64,000 bases of DNA from assembly GCF_003598715.1 (NCBI RefSeq), contig NZ_QZFU01000019.1:620001-684000 (forward strand), written 5' to 3'. Positions 57,101 through 62,301 of this stretch are shown here, piece by piece. The stretch is from Nocardia panacis (GTDB lineage: Bacteria > Actinomycetota > Actinomycetes > Mycobacteriales > Mycobacteriaceae). Below the pieces are notes generated by a model. That model was not told the origin of the DNA. It saw only the letters and a program-made list of their open reading frames with translations, and searched no databases. Each line of letters starts with the position of its first letter. The stretch's first letter is position 1. Position numbers and translations under genes: made by a program.

Positions 57101-58137
57101 CCCCGGTCGCGCTGCATATCCTCGTGCCGATAGCGCTGATGGGCCAGGGCCTGCTTCAACTCCGTGCCCACCGCGGCGACCACCTCGGCAAGGGTCTGCT
57201 CCGGGGTGATGCGAATATGCAGCGGAACCACATTCGAGACATATCCGGCGGCCGACCGGGATTCCTCCGTCGTGCGCGCCGTCACGGGCAGGCTGAGCAC
57301 CACCTCGTCGCGGCCGGTCACCGCGGCCAGGTAGCCCGCGAGACCCGCGATGAACAGCGCGGGCCGCGACGCGCCCAGATTCGTACGGGCGGAATCGAGT
57401 TCGGCCGCCGCGTCCGCGGCGAGCACCCCGTACTCGATGCGCCGATCCGCACCCGCGGGCGCACCCCGCTCGCTCAGTCCGAACGCGCCGTCGATGGCGG
57501 ACAGGCGCGGACGCCAGAATTCGCGATCGGCCGCGTAGTCGGGCGAGGACCGATACTCCGCGTCGGCGGCGCAGAGGCGGCGCAGATCCGTTGCGGCACA
57601 GGGTTCTGGCGCACGGCCGGCTACCAGTGCGCTGTAGTGCTCGGCGGCCCTGGCCATCAGCACCATCGCGCCGTAGCCGTCGATGGCGATGTGATGCATC
57701 TTGGAGTACCAGAAGTATTCGGCGTCGGCCACGCGCAGCAGCACCGTCTCGAACAGCGGCGCGCCGAGCAGCGGCATCGGTGCGAGGACATCGCGCTGCA
57801 TCCAGCGCTGCGCCGCGGCGTGCGGATCCGCCTCGCCGCGCAGATCGAGCTCCACCATCGACACCGGCCGATCGGCGGCCACCGACTGCTGCGGCGTTCC
57901 GCCCGACTCCACCAGCAGCAATTGCAGGCTCTGCAAATCTGCAGCACACAATCGGATCGCGGTGCCGAGCGCCGCGGCGTCCAACGGCCCGTCGATTGCC
58001 ACGTAGTGGGCCACCGTCAGCGGCACATCGGGCGTGATGTGCTGTGCGTTCCAGATACCCGTCTGCGCGGCCGACAGCGGGAAGGCGGACAGCGACGCGG
58101 CGAGACGATCGGCGGGCGACGAGGGCAACGCGGGCAT
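34945..58137 (-). CDS. Seven-module nonribosomal peptide synthetase with terminal thioesterase
   Basis: A single 7,730-residue protein: seven C-A-T modules (T-domain serines near 55062, 51920, 48750, 45580, 42435, 39275, 35925) and a type I thioesterase. Every C domain keeps HHxxxDG, every A domain keeps the YTSGSTG-type loop and the A10 Lys (GKLDR/GKLNR), and every T domain keeps GGNSL or GGTSL, so all modules look active. There are no E, MT, Cy or Ox domains. The first C domain is EntF/DhbF-like, so an acyl or aryl group loaded elsewhere should cap the peptide. Start ATG 58137 (MPALPSSPAD) has GGAG at 8 nt; the open frame to 58368 is probably leader. It is followed by mbtH. Product unknown; no match to a named cluster is claimed. 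Confidence 0.95.
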   Translation of the reverse strand: MPALPSSPADRLAASLSAFPLSAAQTGIWNAQHITPDVPLTVAHYVAIDGPLDAAALGTAIRLCAADLQSLQLLLVESGGTPQQSVAADRPVSMVELDLRGEADPHAAAQRWMQRDVLAPMPLLGAPLFETVLLRVADAEYFWYSKMHHIAIDGYGAMVLMARAAEHYSALVAGRAPEPCAATDLRRLCAADAEYRSSPDYAADREFWRPRLSAIDGAFGLSERGAPAGADRRIEYGVLAADAAAELDSARTNLGASRPALFIAGLAGYLAAVTGRDEVVLSLPVTARTTEESRSAAGYVSNVVPLHIRITPEQTLAEVVAAVGTELKQALAHQRYRHEDMQRDRGVEGGVRGFFGPVVNIMLFHNEIRLGQLRGTIHLLSTGPIEDLSINIHNGTGDGAVHVDFLANPDRYGADELRAHHHRFLEYLAGFLAARPDTAMGALPLLHAEERELVLGAWSTSSRPAAPVPNSTLSARFEAVVARFPQRIAVRCLGDELTYRELDARANRLARRLIGLGAGPEAVVAVALPRGLDLVVALLAVLKTGAAYLPVDPTYPADRIEYLLADGHPVCAVSSSARPIAMPDGLPAVVVDKLESESFAEETAPIAPAELLGHSTPDTIAYVIYTSGSTGQPKGVQIPHRNVLALFANAQGDYEFDESDIWTLFHSYAFDFSVWELWGPLLYGGKLIVVDYETTRSPAQFLDLLRRERVTVLNQTPSAFYQLAEAERLGAPAGAGPRTSLRYITFGGEALDLHRLGDWYARHAEDAPRLVNMYGITETTVHVSYRALGRTDVTRAEPGALGRALPGLRTYLLDRRLRPVPIGVPGEIYVAGEQLARGYLGRPGLSAARFVADPFGPAGSRLYRAGDLARWTPEGALEYQGRADDQVKLRGFRIELGEVESALLAQEGVGQAVAVVREDDPGNQRLVGYLVAEPGVELDTEVLRADLTLLLPDYMVPSALMVLDAIPLTANGKLDRRALPVPVVATRAYRAPVTQVQRRVAEVLAEVLQVDRIGLDDGFFALGGNSLTATQAASRLGAALDTKVPVRLLLERSTVEVLAEEVAELVCGTGTAGPTKRERPELIPLSLAQQRLWFINRFDNSACTYNIPFALWIGGDLDIDALRGAWSDLVERHEPLRTIYPDGPDGPHQVILPAGGAELRVRELPATRVRRRLRELAGGGFDLTTETALRAELLHTGPHEYVLAVVIHHIAADGWSLGPLFTDLTRAYRARRADTAPGWPELTVQYADYSLWQQDTPMDVDFWRTELSGLPEELTLPGDRPRPATQTHRGGRVPVSIDAEVHRALLALADSGHATLFMTVHAAFAVLLARLAGVDDLAVGTPVAGRGARELDDLVGMFVSTVVFRSRVVWGESFTELLARQRESDLAAFAHADVPFERLVEELNPTRSTARHPLVQVGLSFQNLGRLRVELPGLTVRVAEIDTDVAQFDLQLVLTDHYDAGVPTGITGHLNYATDLFDESTAADFADRFERVVAAVIADPTLPVGDIALIDPDERGRILDGWNATRHPVVPATLASLFAEQAAALPSALAVVDPGVAELTYAEFADRVNRLARHLISRGVGPQTRVALAMRRSVDLLVAMYAVAAAGGAYVPLDPDQPAERLKYILTEADPACVLTADEGFTTECAPVVALDALDLSRVCGAPIEDGERLRPLHPQHIAYVIFTSGSTGRPKGVAVPHRAVVNQLAWKRSTFALGPDDAVLLKTAAGFDLSVWEFWSPLTAGARLVIAAPGGHRDPAYLVGLIEEYRISVLHVVPSMLSALVGVGEGALPALRLVLAIGEALPGAVAQRFRRRNPRAALWNLYGPTEAAVSVTAHRVGAGDTEAVSIGKPEWNTRTYVLDARLRPVPPGVVGELYLAGIQLADGYFGRAGGTAERFVADPYARAAGERMYRTGDLVAWNELGELAYHGRCDFQVKIRGFRIELGEIEAALLALPEIAAAAVLARGDARRGEQLVGYIVPVSGGTIDDESVRARLSQALPAYMIPAALVVLDRLPLTVNGKLNRAALPEPVFAAVEFRPPVTRAQRAVARIYAEVLGVERVGLDDDFFALGGNSLVATRVSARLGAALRTEVGVRALFEAPTVAGLAERVAELIGSGGRAPVTAGPRPHRLPLSAAQQRLWFLNRFDTDSGAYNIPIALRLNGTLDIEAMRSAVADVVARHEVLRTVYPEDAAGPHQRIIDAPEAVVPYTRLVSSPSSIESDIAEFAAAGFDLATQLPIRVALMRVRAEEYVLAVVLHHIAADGWSLAPLAAGLAAAYTARRDGRAPDLPPLTVQYADFGLWQRETLGSEADPASPAARQLAYWRDRLDGVPECVELPADRPRPAVASHRGGVAIAGIDAGLHADLVQVAQRHGVSLFMVLHAALAVLVGRLGGAEDVVIGTPVSGRGDAALDELIGMFVGTLALRTRVVGSDSIAELLAAVRDTDLAAFDNADLPFERLVEVLNPVRSTAHHPLFQVMLSVHHAGGRTLELPGLTVAASAIESGIARWDLQFTLLESATAQGDPDGIDVTLGYATDLFDADTAAGLVDRYLRLLKAITVETDLAVGDLPLLATAESRALAPVSGPAAPRPRTLPELFAAVAAADPGATAILADATEVTYGELDRRTNRLARLLIEAGVGPDDIVALSIPRSAVAIEALLAVTKSGAAFLPVDPAYPDQRKQHMLADSGARIGLTAAGSRAALPEGVRWLVLDDPTLVAAMDTLPDGPIRAGERRRALRLDDLAYLIYTSGSTGVPKGVATTHRGLAGFALTQRARFGIESGSRTLHFASPSFDASVLELLLAWCAGATMVIAGPDVFGGDELARLLDERRVTHAFITPAALASVDGARWPLPALRALVVGGDAVGPELVRQWARGRAMFNAYGPSETTIAATVSSALDPSGPVVLGRPVAGTELVVLDARLRPVPVGVTGELYVCGTGLARGYLRRPGLTAQRFVAGPHGVSGARMYRTGDLVRWNRSGELSFVGRGDDQVKVRGFRIELGEITAVVADCPGIRFAHTEIRRDRVDRARIVSYVVAAEAAAPDARELRALAGERLPAHMVPSAFVVLDTIPLTPAGKLDRRALPHPRWDLLDAGRDPQTATEALVAAQIAEVLGRDRVCADHNFFDIGGNSLAATQLVARLAAVSGQQLSVRAVFDHPTAEGLAALLDRAEPAAVVPARTPLVLRPRPVRLPLSMAQQRLWFLNRFDPASSAYNVPLALRAIGQLDHAAMSAAIADLVARHEILRTVYPEDAAGPRQIVLPAAEIDVPLPRSAVDRAGIEARIAATAARGFDLTTELPWRAELLRVGEAEHILVLVVHHIAIDGWSLAPLAADLVAAYDARRCGRAPNPTPLPVQYADYSLWQRDSLGAESDPASLAAQQLGYWTERLRGLPQCLALPTDRPRPAVATQRGDSVFATIDAELHVRLVEVARTHDVTVFMVLHAALAILLARMGGGSDIAIGTVLAGRTDHRLDRLIGDFVATVVLRTEVAADRGFADLLRSVRDIDLDAFAHADIPFERLVEALNPVRSTAYHPLIQVSLSLNNFAAAAAQLPELAIDPVRIAPRAAQFDLQFVATESHTAAGEPDGIELCLTYAADLFDRITAERLAERFAQVLRCAFDEPDTAIGEFDLRTELEALTMAPAWGARPGPVRSLPDLFAAAAADPGRLALVCDGERIGYGAVDEWSNQVARALISRGLGPGDLVALAMTRSIESVVGTLAIAKSGAAFLPIDVRHPHERIRHMVRDSGVRVGVTTGVDFACLPGDLGVDWLPISDQDAMSAAPIADADRVRPLLVDDLAYVIYTSGSTGVPKGVGVGHRGLAGFALEQRDRFAVESDSRTLHFASPSFDASILELLLAWCAGATMVIASADIFGGDELARVLDEQRVTHAFLTPAALASLDRARWPLPALRCLVVGGDAVGPELVRPWARGRVMFNAYGPSEATIAPALSEPLDPQRPVVLGRAIRGAGLVVLDERLRPVPTGVAGELYVCGAGLARGYLRRAGLTAERFVANPFGAPGALMYRTGDVVRWNALGELVFVGRSDDQIKIRGFRIELGEINAVLAGYPGVRFAHTEVRPDPVGGDRIVCYVVAEPTPADPGALREFAADRLPGYMVPSAFVPLERVPLAPSGKLDRRALPDPVFAAAGYRAPVTRTQRAVAEIYAEVVGATRVGLDDDFFALGGNSLSATKVVARVNVALDTTLGVRTLFEAPTVEQLAARIERSVRASGRPRLVAAARPPRVPLSLAQQRLWFLNRFGGAAGTYNVPLALRLSGDLDVRALREAIADVLARHEILRTVFPEGPDGPCQQVRPAEPVACATLVRTEERLQAELRAFAVTEFDLTTEFPIRFALFQTAPAEYTLAVVLHHIAADGGSLAPLAGDLARAYDARRADGEPDWAPLPVQYADYSLWQRALLGADDDADSVLARQLNYWTTALADLPDCVTLPTDRQRPTTPSYRGGAVYTHFDRRMHAGVVALARSHGTSVFMVLHAVLAVLLARLGGTEDVVVGTPIDGRLDPQLDELIGMFVGTLVLRTGVTHADSFAEVLNTVRETDLEAFAHADIPFERLVEVLNPARSTAHHPLFQVMLSVHSTRPALPDFAGVAVGARDIAVDIAKFDLQFTFTESHTATGDPDGIELCVSYAADLYDAETAEQLCQRFNRLLIAMLTNPDTAAGDAELLSGWERSVLAPARGIDSSVMATLPELYSDAAADPARIAIEFEDRTVTYGELEARSNRVARALIARGLGPGDMVALGLARSVESIVATVAVAKTGAAFVPVDARYPADRIAHMVADSGARIGLSTAADARRLPESAEWLVLSDLEASGSDALVSDAHRIRPLLLDDLAYLIYTSGSTGVPKGVAVTHRGLAGYATEQRIRYEIGSRSRTLHIASPSFDASIHELLIAWCAGATMVIAPPEIYGGDELGRLLQQRRVTHAFITPAALSTVDPTRWPLPALKRFAVGGEAYGMELVREWAPGRELHNVYGPTETTIICLISDPIPARGPIVLGRPIRGVTAQVLDARLRPVPVGVVGDLYIGGPGLARGYHRRPGLTAVRFVADPLASGSGERMYRTGDLVRWNAAGDLVYVGRSDDQVKVRGFRIELGEITAVIAGRAGVRFAHTEVRRDPGGQDRIVCFVALTDDPPTEAALRDHAGQRLPAHMVPSVFVPLAAIPLSPTGKLDRRALPDPEFGAPAVGREARTATERLIAEAMAEVIGTEVIGAEQSFFDLGGNSLSATRLVARLAEAGKHRLGVRAIFEHPTPARLAVVLDDLGAGESSGPALIAMPRPERVPLSVAQRRVWFLNRFDTASGAYNIPVALRLRGDLDPNALRAALLDVVARHEVLRTLFPDSGEGPHQVVLPAADVSAPLARIDSDPNRADGAIRDFVRAGFDLATEPPLRAALVRLTDAEHVLVLVLHHIVADGWSLAPLAANMVTAYTARRDGRAPDWTPLAVQYADFSLWQRDVLGDERDPESLSARQLAYWTAQLADLPDCLDLPADRPRPAVAGMRGATVATRLDPALHAQLVALAKSADVSVFMVLHAALAVLLARLSGGSDIAIGTAVAGRGAAALDELIGMFVATLVLRTRIDPRASFARTLAAVRETDLDAFAHTDIPFERLVEVLNPTRSTAHHPLYQVSLALNNVTAPVVRMPDLEVRVEQVDPGLAKCDLHFTFTEAVGPQGDPEGIEMSVTYATDLFDAATAEELAGRFERLLRGLLADPAAPVGDAEILSAAEHAAVVPATGGPAATPATLSELFAWAAQDPDQVALQSSSRYLRYGELDAESNRLARALLARAVGPGAVVALALTRSVESVLATIAVAKTGAAFVPVDVRHPSERIRQMLVDSGARIGLTTTGDSSALPGDLGVEWLAVDEPIAASGAPIAEDERTRPIRIDDIAYVIYTSGSTGVPKGVAVTHRGLRNCAVVQRDRFGLDTDSRTLLLASPSFDVAVLELLLAWPIGATIVIAPTDLYGGDELAEFLTRRRITHAIITPAALATIDTERWPLPALGNLVIGGEAYDRDLVEPWARGRAVINGYGPAEATITTTFSAPLSADRPIALGAPIAGVTAVVLDDRLRPVPVGVVGELYVGGIGLARGYHRRAALTTQRFLANPFGAPGERMYRTGDLVRWRRAGELAFVGRADDQVKLRGFRIELGEITAVVAGCPGIRFAHTEIRPDDTGGPRLVCYVLAEDAPVDPRLLHQIATDRLPGYMVPSVFVPLDSIPLTPNGKLDRRVLPEPDWQAMAAGRAPRTATETMVAAVMAEVVGRERVCADHSFFDLGGTSLSATRLVARIAAASGQRLSVRTVFEAPTPEELAVILDQAAVLDISEVPALEVGTRPDPIPLAPAQRRLWLLNRFDTGSGAYNIPMALRLRGPLDVAALTGAVADVAARHEILRTVFPEGVQGPHQVVLSAAEAVPRVSFVDCAAAEVQERLSAFGTAGFDVRTETPLRAMVLRLDAEEHILAVVAHHIAADGGSIAPLAADLAAAYAIRRSGAAPGLAALPVQYADFALWQSRVLGAAEAADSPIARQLAYWTRQLDGLPDCLELPTDRPRPNVPTLRGATVTAPIDADLQAQVGEFARRHGASVFMVLHAALAALLARLGNTEDVAIGTPVDGRPDARLEALIGMFVGTLVLRTRLTGDTSFTDLLDAVREQDLNAFAHADIPFEQLVETLNPTRSTAHHPLFQVMLSVHDAMPTLPRLGDLEVTAAEIPFEVAKFDLQFTLTSAHTAHGAPDGIALSLTYATDLFDAESADRLCHRYIRLLAALLADPAAAIGAAELLAPEERAALAPARATDPGRTLTFPELFGTAVELAPDRPALCVGTAAGSNGTRASRGLTYRELDRSTNRLARALIARGLGPESRVALTIPRSIESIQAVLAVLKTGAAFVPIDPAYPTHRKAHMLADSGADLVLTVLSVLEADSPESMAGLGRAAESESGTQADSRSRPELDSRVESSAGRERGFGAESGIARLVLDSAELRSELESQSDAPISDAERRSALSARHPAYLVYTSGSTGVPKGVCVTHAGLANLADELASRGGVTPGARVLQFASPSFDASILDLLLALGGAATAVIAAPSVYGGAELAALLRGERITHAFVTPAALATVDPVGLPDLRMVMVGGDRCGPELVRRWVGESNASARTMFNAYGPSEATVAATIGTLRADVPITIGAPLAGFAAVVLDTRLRAVPRGVAGELHLAGAGLARGYHGKPGLTAERFVANPFGAPGERMYRTGDLVRWTAAGELDYLGRTDDQVKIRGFRIEVGEVDAVLTGLPGIAQSATIGYEMPNGSTVLASYVTAAPGVRPDAADLRRQLGHRLPAYLVPQSIVPLTMLPLLPSGKLDRAALPEPELTSAAVYRAPGSPIEEMLCAVFAEVLTCETVGADDNFFELGGNSLLATRVVAAIRARCGIEVPMQAIFLDPTPAGIAERVGSEGATPRVDVAAALEPVLPLRAGGADAPLFCVHSASGVSWSYAGLLPHLGSDRPVYGLQLPHLSGAGAGLDSVAELAERYIAEMRQIQPTGPYHLLGWSLGGSIAQEMAVRLTEAGERVALLALLDTRILADEPDSAEPGPGELLSALLDDPNLADADIDAARAAQLLAERPGPFGVLTAEQVERLYFGYLAGTRMGARFRPRRYSGELLYFTAAADDPRAAQRPLPPGGAAAWRPHIGGEIHEYPIDCTHADMGLPAAYEQLGPILRRHLDAAGPVACASGAAKQALA
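39140..42300 (-). other. NRPS module 6: C, A (code D-V-L-I-V-G-G-I-T), T
   Basis: The C domain has HHIVADGWS. A-domain residues D-V-L-I-V-G-G-I-T predict a hydrophobic substrate distinct from the other modules. The T motif is LGGTSLSATR, a Thr for Asn variant that keeps the phosphopantetheine serine. Confidence 0.6.
42300..45460 (-). other. NRPS module 5: C, A (code D-A-H-F-A-G-V-I-I), T
   Basis: The C domain has HHIAADGGS, a Trp-to-Gly change next to the catalytic loop that is also seen in module 7. The A domain has His at position 239 (SFDASIHELL) and Val-Ile-Ile at the 322/330/331 positions; the substrate is uncertain. Confidence 0.6.
45460..48630 (-). other. NRPS module 4: C, A (code D-A-L-F-V-G-A-I-A), T
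   Basis: The C domain has HHIAIDGWS. The A-domain code is the same nine residues as module 3, so residues 3 and 4 of the peptide are probably the same hydrophobic amino acid. Long shared stretches (e.g. LHFASPSFDAS, ELLLAWCAGATMVIA) point to module duplication. Confidence 0.6.
48630..51790 (-). other. NRPS module 3: C, A (code D-A-L-F-V-G-A-I-A), T
   Basis: LCL-type C (SAAQQRLWFLNRFD). A-domain residues D-A-L-F-V-G-A-I-A suggest a hydrophobic, neutral side chain; the exact amino acid is not predictable by eye. The code is identical to module 4. Confidence 0.6.
51790..54960 (-). other. NRPS module 2: C, A (code D-L-W-H-L-I-L-V-S), T
   Basis: LCL-type C domain (SLAQQRLWFINRFD, HHIAADG). The A domain belongs to a different clade from the others (GFDLSVWEFWSPLTAG, LHVVPSMLSAL, NLYGPTEAAV). 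Its residues D-L-W-H-L-I-L-V-S do not match a code I know, so no substrate is given. Confidence 0.65.
54960..58137 (-). other. NRPS module 1: EntF-like C, A (Thr-like code), T
   Basis: The C domain reads WYSKMHHIAIDGYG and FFGPVVNIMLFHNEIRLG, closely following EntF/DhbF C domains rather than standard LCL domains; those take an aryl acid from a separate carrier protein. The specificity residues read D-F-W-N-T-G-M-V-H, one residue (T for I/V at 299) away from the classical threonine code. Thr is the prediction. The T motif is LGGNSLTATQ. Confidence 0.7.
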
Positions 58138-58430
58138 TTCACTTGCTCCAATCACGGGCGCAGAGAGGGGGAACACCTTCTGGGCAGGGCGACGATCCGG
58201 GGCAATCAGCAACACACGTGCAAAGATCCGATACACAGACGGTTCGCTGCGGTCGGACGACGGGATTGGTTCAGGATGGAAATTGGCTTCCAACCTGCCG
58301 CACGGTAGGCATACCCAACCCCCAGGCTCCGCGTCAACGGACTCGGTTACGGGGGGCGGGTTTTCCAAACTCGAACTTGACGTTAGATTCGACTTCGGAG
58401 CACACGAGCCCCCGCCGATTGGAGCACCAG
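58138..58430. promoter_or_regulatory. Divergent promoter region, NRPS and acyl-CoA dehydrogenase
   Basis: The 293-bp gap contains both promoters. TTGACG at 58376-58381 is a possible -35 for the dehydrogenase. I found no convincing IdeR iron box or other known operator; a GGGTAT/GCCTACC segment near 58305-58325 resembles an iron box at only about half the positions. Confidence 0.35.
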
Positions 58431-59651
<1,221 letters not shown>

Positions 59652-59665
59652 ACGTCACGCTATCG

Positions 59666-59704
59666 GGTGCGGCAACCCCGGCTCACCACCGAGGCTGCCG
59701 CACC
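59666..59704. terminator. Bidirectional hairpin between convergent genes
   Basis: GGTGCGGCA (59666-59674) pairs with TGCCGCACC (59696-59704), and the intervening CCCCGG/CCGAGG extends the stem with one mismatch. It lies 15 bp after each of the two convergent stops (dehydrogenase 59651, TetR 59719). Confidence 0.7.
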
Positions 59705-59718
59705 GAGTAAAAGGGGAG

Positions 59719-60459
59719 TCACTCGGGCAGTTGCAGGGCGTTCGCCCACAGCTGGGTCAGCGTGTGCACCAACTTCTCGAATGGAATGCGCTGCTGCTGT
59801 ACGAACACCACATACGCCATGCGGCTGACCATCGAGGACAGCGCGTGCGCGGTGATCATCGGATCCAACTCGGCATTGGCCCGACCCGAATCCTGAAGCG
59901 CACGAATCATCTTGGCATTGCGCCTGGTGAAAGCATTGCCGCGCTCGACGCGCAGTTCGCGGAACTTCTCGTCGATCTGGGCCACCTGCTCGAACAGCGC
60001 CATCAGCCGGGCATTGCGCTTGTAGGACAGCAGATATTCGCGATTGGCCGCCTCGATCAGCGCCCGCGGATCGGTGACACCGGTGCGCGCCCGAACATGC
60101 GGATGCAGCATCTCCTCCTGCACCTGCGCCACGAGCGCCGCGAAGATCTCCTCTTTGCTATCGAAATAGGTGTAGAACGAGCCCGAGGCCATGCCCGCGG
60201 TCTTCGCGATATCGGCGATCTTCGCCCCGAGGTAGCCGTCCCGCTCGAACACCTCGCGCGCCGCCGCCACCAGCGCGTCGCGAGTGCGCACCCCGCGCCG
60301 GGTGCGCGGGGCGAGGCGGCGCAATTCGCCCTCACTCGCCTCGATTTCGGACGTCACTGCAGGTGGCTCGCTGTCGATCGGCGGAATACGTATTGGGGGC
60401 AACGGTATCACCGCGCCGGTCGACGCCCCTCGCACGTTGCGCTCAGGGCGCGGCACCAT
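59719..60459 (-). CDS. TetR-family transcriptional regulator (fatty-acid/FadR-like group)
   Basis: Up to 246 residues. The HTH is at ~60-105 of this frame (DALVAAAREVFERDGYLGAK, IADIAKTAGMASGSFYTYFDSKEE). The C-terminal part resembles regulators of acyl-CoA metabolism (LLSYKRNARLMALFEQVAQID), as in mycobacterial KstR2/FadR relatives. It is convergent with the acyl-CoA dehydrogenase, which may be a target. The first ~35 residues (Pro-rich) are probably not translated: a GTG at 60357 (VTSEIEASEG) is an equally good start, and neither has a strong ribosome site. Confidence 0.82.
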   Translation of the reverse strand: MVPRPERNVRGASTGAVIPLPPIRIPPIDSEPPAVTSEIEASEGELRRLAPRTRRGVRTRDALVAAAREVFERDGYLGAKIADIAKTAGMASGSFYTYFDSKEEIFAALVAQVQEEMLHPHVRARTGVTDPRALIEAANREYLLSYKRNARLMALFEQVAQIDEKFRELRVERGNAFTRRNAKMIRALQDSGRANAELDPMITAHALSSMVSRMAYVVFVQQQRIPFEKLVHTLTQLWANALQLPE

Positions 60460-60516
60460 AACTACCGTGCCGCTGATCTACGGCACATACCCGACGCGGA
60501 CGACCACCGGGACTTG

Positions 60517-62301
60517 TCACCGCCGCGTCGGGCCGCCGGCGATCGGCACATTCAATCGCTTCGCCTGGGCCAGCGACGCGGGCGAATCCGCACTGCGCGC
60601 GGCGGTCCCCGGTATCACCGGAGCAGTCGGTTGCCGAGTTCCGGACGGGTGGTAATTCTCGAGCGTCGCCGTACCCCAGACATAGGGGTCGGCCTGCGCG
60701 CTCCCGTACGGCGACCAGGCCAGCCGGGTCTGACCGGTCTTGTCGTCGGTATCGGAGTTGTAGACCATGATGTTCATCGCGAAGCGCGCCGGATCGACCG
60801 GCGCGGGCAGGTCACCGAGCGGGATCCTGGCCTCGACCGTGTACCCGCGATACGGCTCGGTCACCACCGAGGCCACCTGGATTCCGTTCGCGGCGCCCTG
60901 CCGATTGTCGGCATCGCGTTCGGCGGCGGGACCGCCCGCGGCGGTATAGGGCAGGATGCCGGTTTTCAGCGTGGTGGAGGTGTTGTCGGAATCGCCGCGC
61001 GGATCGATGGCGATCTCCACCGAGTCGGTGCGCCAGTGCCGTTTGACGTCATCGGCGGCCAGCACCGCGCCCTTGCGTTTATCGTTCACCTTGACCAGCA
61101 CATATAGGTCGTCGCCATGGCGGGAGACCTTCGCGGTCGCGGTGCACCTGTCATCGCCCTGCCAGACCGCCAGCGGCAGTTCGGGTCCCGGATACTCGCC
61201 CGGCCGCTCCGTGCCGTCCAGCACCGGCGCGCGGCCGACCACCGGGATGACGGTGCGCGGATTGGCCGGGTAGTCCGGCTGCGCCCCATTGGCCAACCAC
61301 GGCAGTCCGAGCCGATCGGCCCAGCCCGCGAACTCCGCGTACAGCGGTTTGAGTCCCGGCTGCCGCCGCACCGGCGCTTCCAGATAGCGCCCGTCCTCGG
61401 CCAACACCGTGAACCACTCCGAGCCGATCTGGCCCGAATCGGTCGGCACCCGAGCGGGTTTCGCCGCGAACCCCTGGGTGACATAGAGCCGGGTGGCATC
61501 GCGGGCGACCTGCGCCCAGGTCGCGCCGTGTTCGCGGGAGCGCACCCCGGACCACACGCCGATCACCGGCAGACCGCTGCCGGGATCGATCCGCCGCGCC
61601 TCGGCGGCGGCGGGTCCGAGCACGGCGTCGAATCCGTAGTTCTGCGCGAGCAGCCTGCGCGGCCGCCACGGCTGCAACCCCTCCAGGACGAGTTGGTCCG
61701 GAAATGCCAGCGGATCGCCCGCCAGACGGAACGCCTCGATACCCAACCGCGCCGAGAACTGGTGGCCGCCATGCTGATTGAACGGCCGAGGATCCATCAC
61801 CACGATGGTGTCCGGGGTGACGCTGCGCACCAGTCGAACCACCCTGGCCAGCGTGTCCTGCGCATCCCAGATGCGGGCGGTCAGCGGCGCGGACAGCGTG
61901 TACCAGAAATCCGGTTTGTCGAGGTAGTAGATGTTCTCGATCCCCATGACCGCATTGGCCTCGCGCTCCTCGGCCTCCCGGATCAGCCCGAGTTGCGGCC
62001 CCTCCTCCGGGCCGACCGCATTCCCACCGCCCTCGCCGCGGGTGATGGTGATGATGCTGGTGCTCAGCCCCAACTCCTCGCGCCACTGCCCGAAAGTGGC
62101 CAGATTCATCGTCTCGTCATCCGGGTGCGCACCGATGAAGAGCACATCCGTATGCGCGGCATTGCGCGGCGCACCCGCCGCGAGGCGGGACGGATCCGGG
62201 CGCGGGCCGTCGGTGCTCGTATCCCCGACCAGGAATGCCGCGGCAAGGCCCGAAGCGAGCACGGTTCTGCGACGCACACCGCGGGCTGCGGGCTGCTCCA
62301 C
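60517..62301 (-). CDS. Exported PIG-L-type deacetylase with C-terminal CBM9-like domain
   Basis: A 594-residue, two-domain protein. A Tat-type signal (RRRTVLASGLAAAFLVG) precedes a PIG-L/LmbE deacetylase domain (residues ~45-270): FIGAHPDDETMNL is the zinc motif AHPDDE, and NQHGGHQFSARLG supplies the third metal His. These zinc enzymes remove N-acetyl from GlcNAc-containing glycolipids or glycans. Residues ~370-560 form a carbohydrate-binding module family 9-like sandwich (WQGDDRCTATAKVSRHGDDL, DSVEIAIDPRGDSDNTS). The start is GTG 62301 because GGAGG lies 7 nt upstream; ATG 62322 lies inside that leader. It is a candidate for remodelling surface polysaccharide. Confidence 0.83.
   Translation of the reverse strand: MEQPAARGVRRRTVLASGLAAAFLVGDTSTDGPRPDPSRLAAGAPRNAAHTDVLFIGAHPDDETMNLATFGQWREELGLSTSIITITRGEGGGNAVGPEEGPQLGLIREAEEREANAVMGIENIYYLDKPDFWYTLSAPLTARIWDAQDTLARVVRLVRSVTPDTIVVMDPRPFNQHGGHQFSARLGIEAFRLAGDPLAFPDQLVLEGLQPWRPRRLLAQNYGFDAVLGPAAAEARRIDPGSGLPVIGVWSGVRSREHGATWAQVARDATRLYVTQGFAAKPARVPTDSGQIGSEWFTVLAEDGRYLEAPVRRQPGLKPLYAEFAGWADRLGLPWLANGAQPDYPANPRTVIPVVGRAPVLDGTERPGEYPGPELPLAVWQGDDRCTATAKVSRHGDDLYVLVKVNDKRKGAVLAADDVKRHWRTDSVEIAIDPRGDSDNTSTTLKTGILPYTAAGGPAAERDADNRQGAANGIQVASVVTEPYRGYTVEARIPLGDLPAPVDPARFAMNIMVYNSDTDDKTGQTRLAWSPYGSAQADPYVWGTATLENYHPSGTRQPTAPVIPGTAARSADSPASLAQAKRLNVPIAGGPTRR

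Noticed and set aside
58300..58325. IdeR/DmdR iron box controlling the NRPS
   Set aside because: The best segment matches the 19-bp consensus at only about 11 positions and lacks its symmetry, so iron control of the NRPS cannot be claimed from the sequence.
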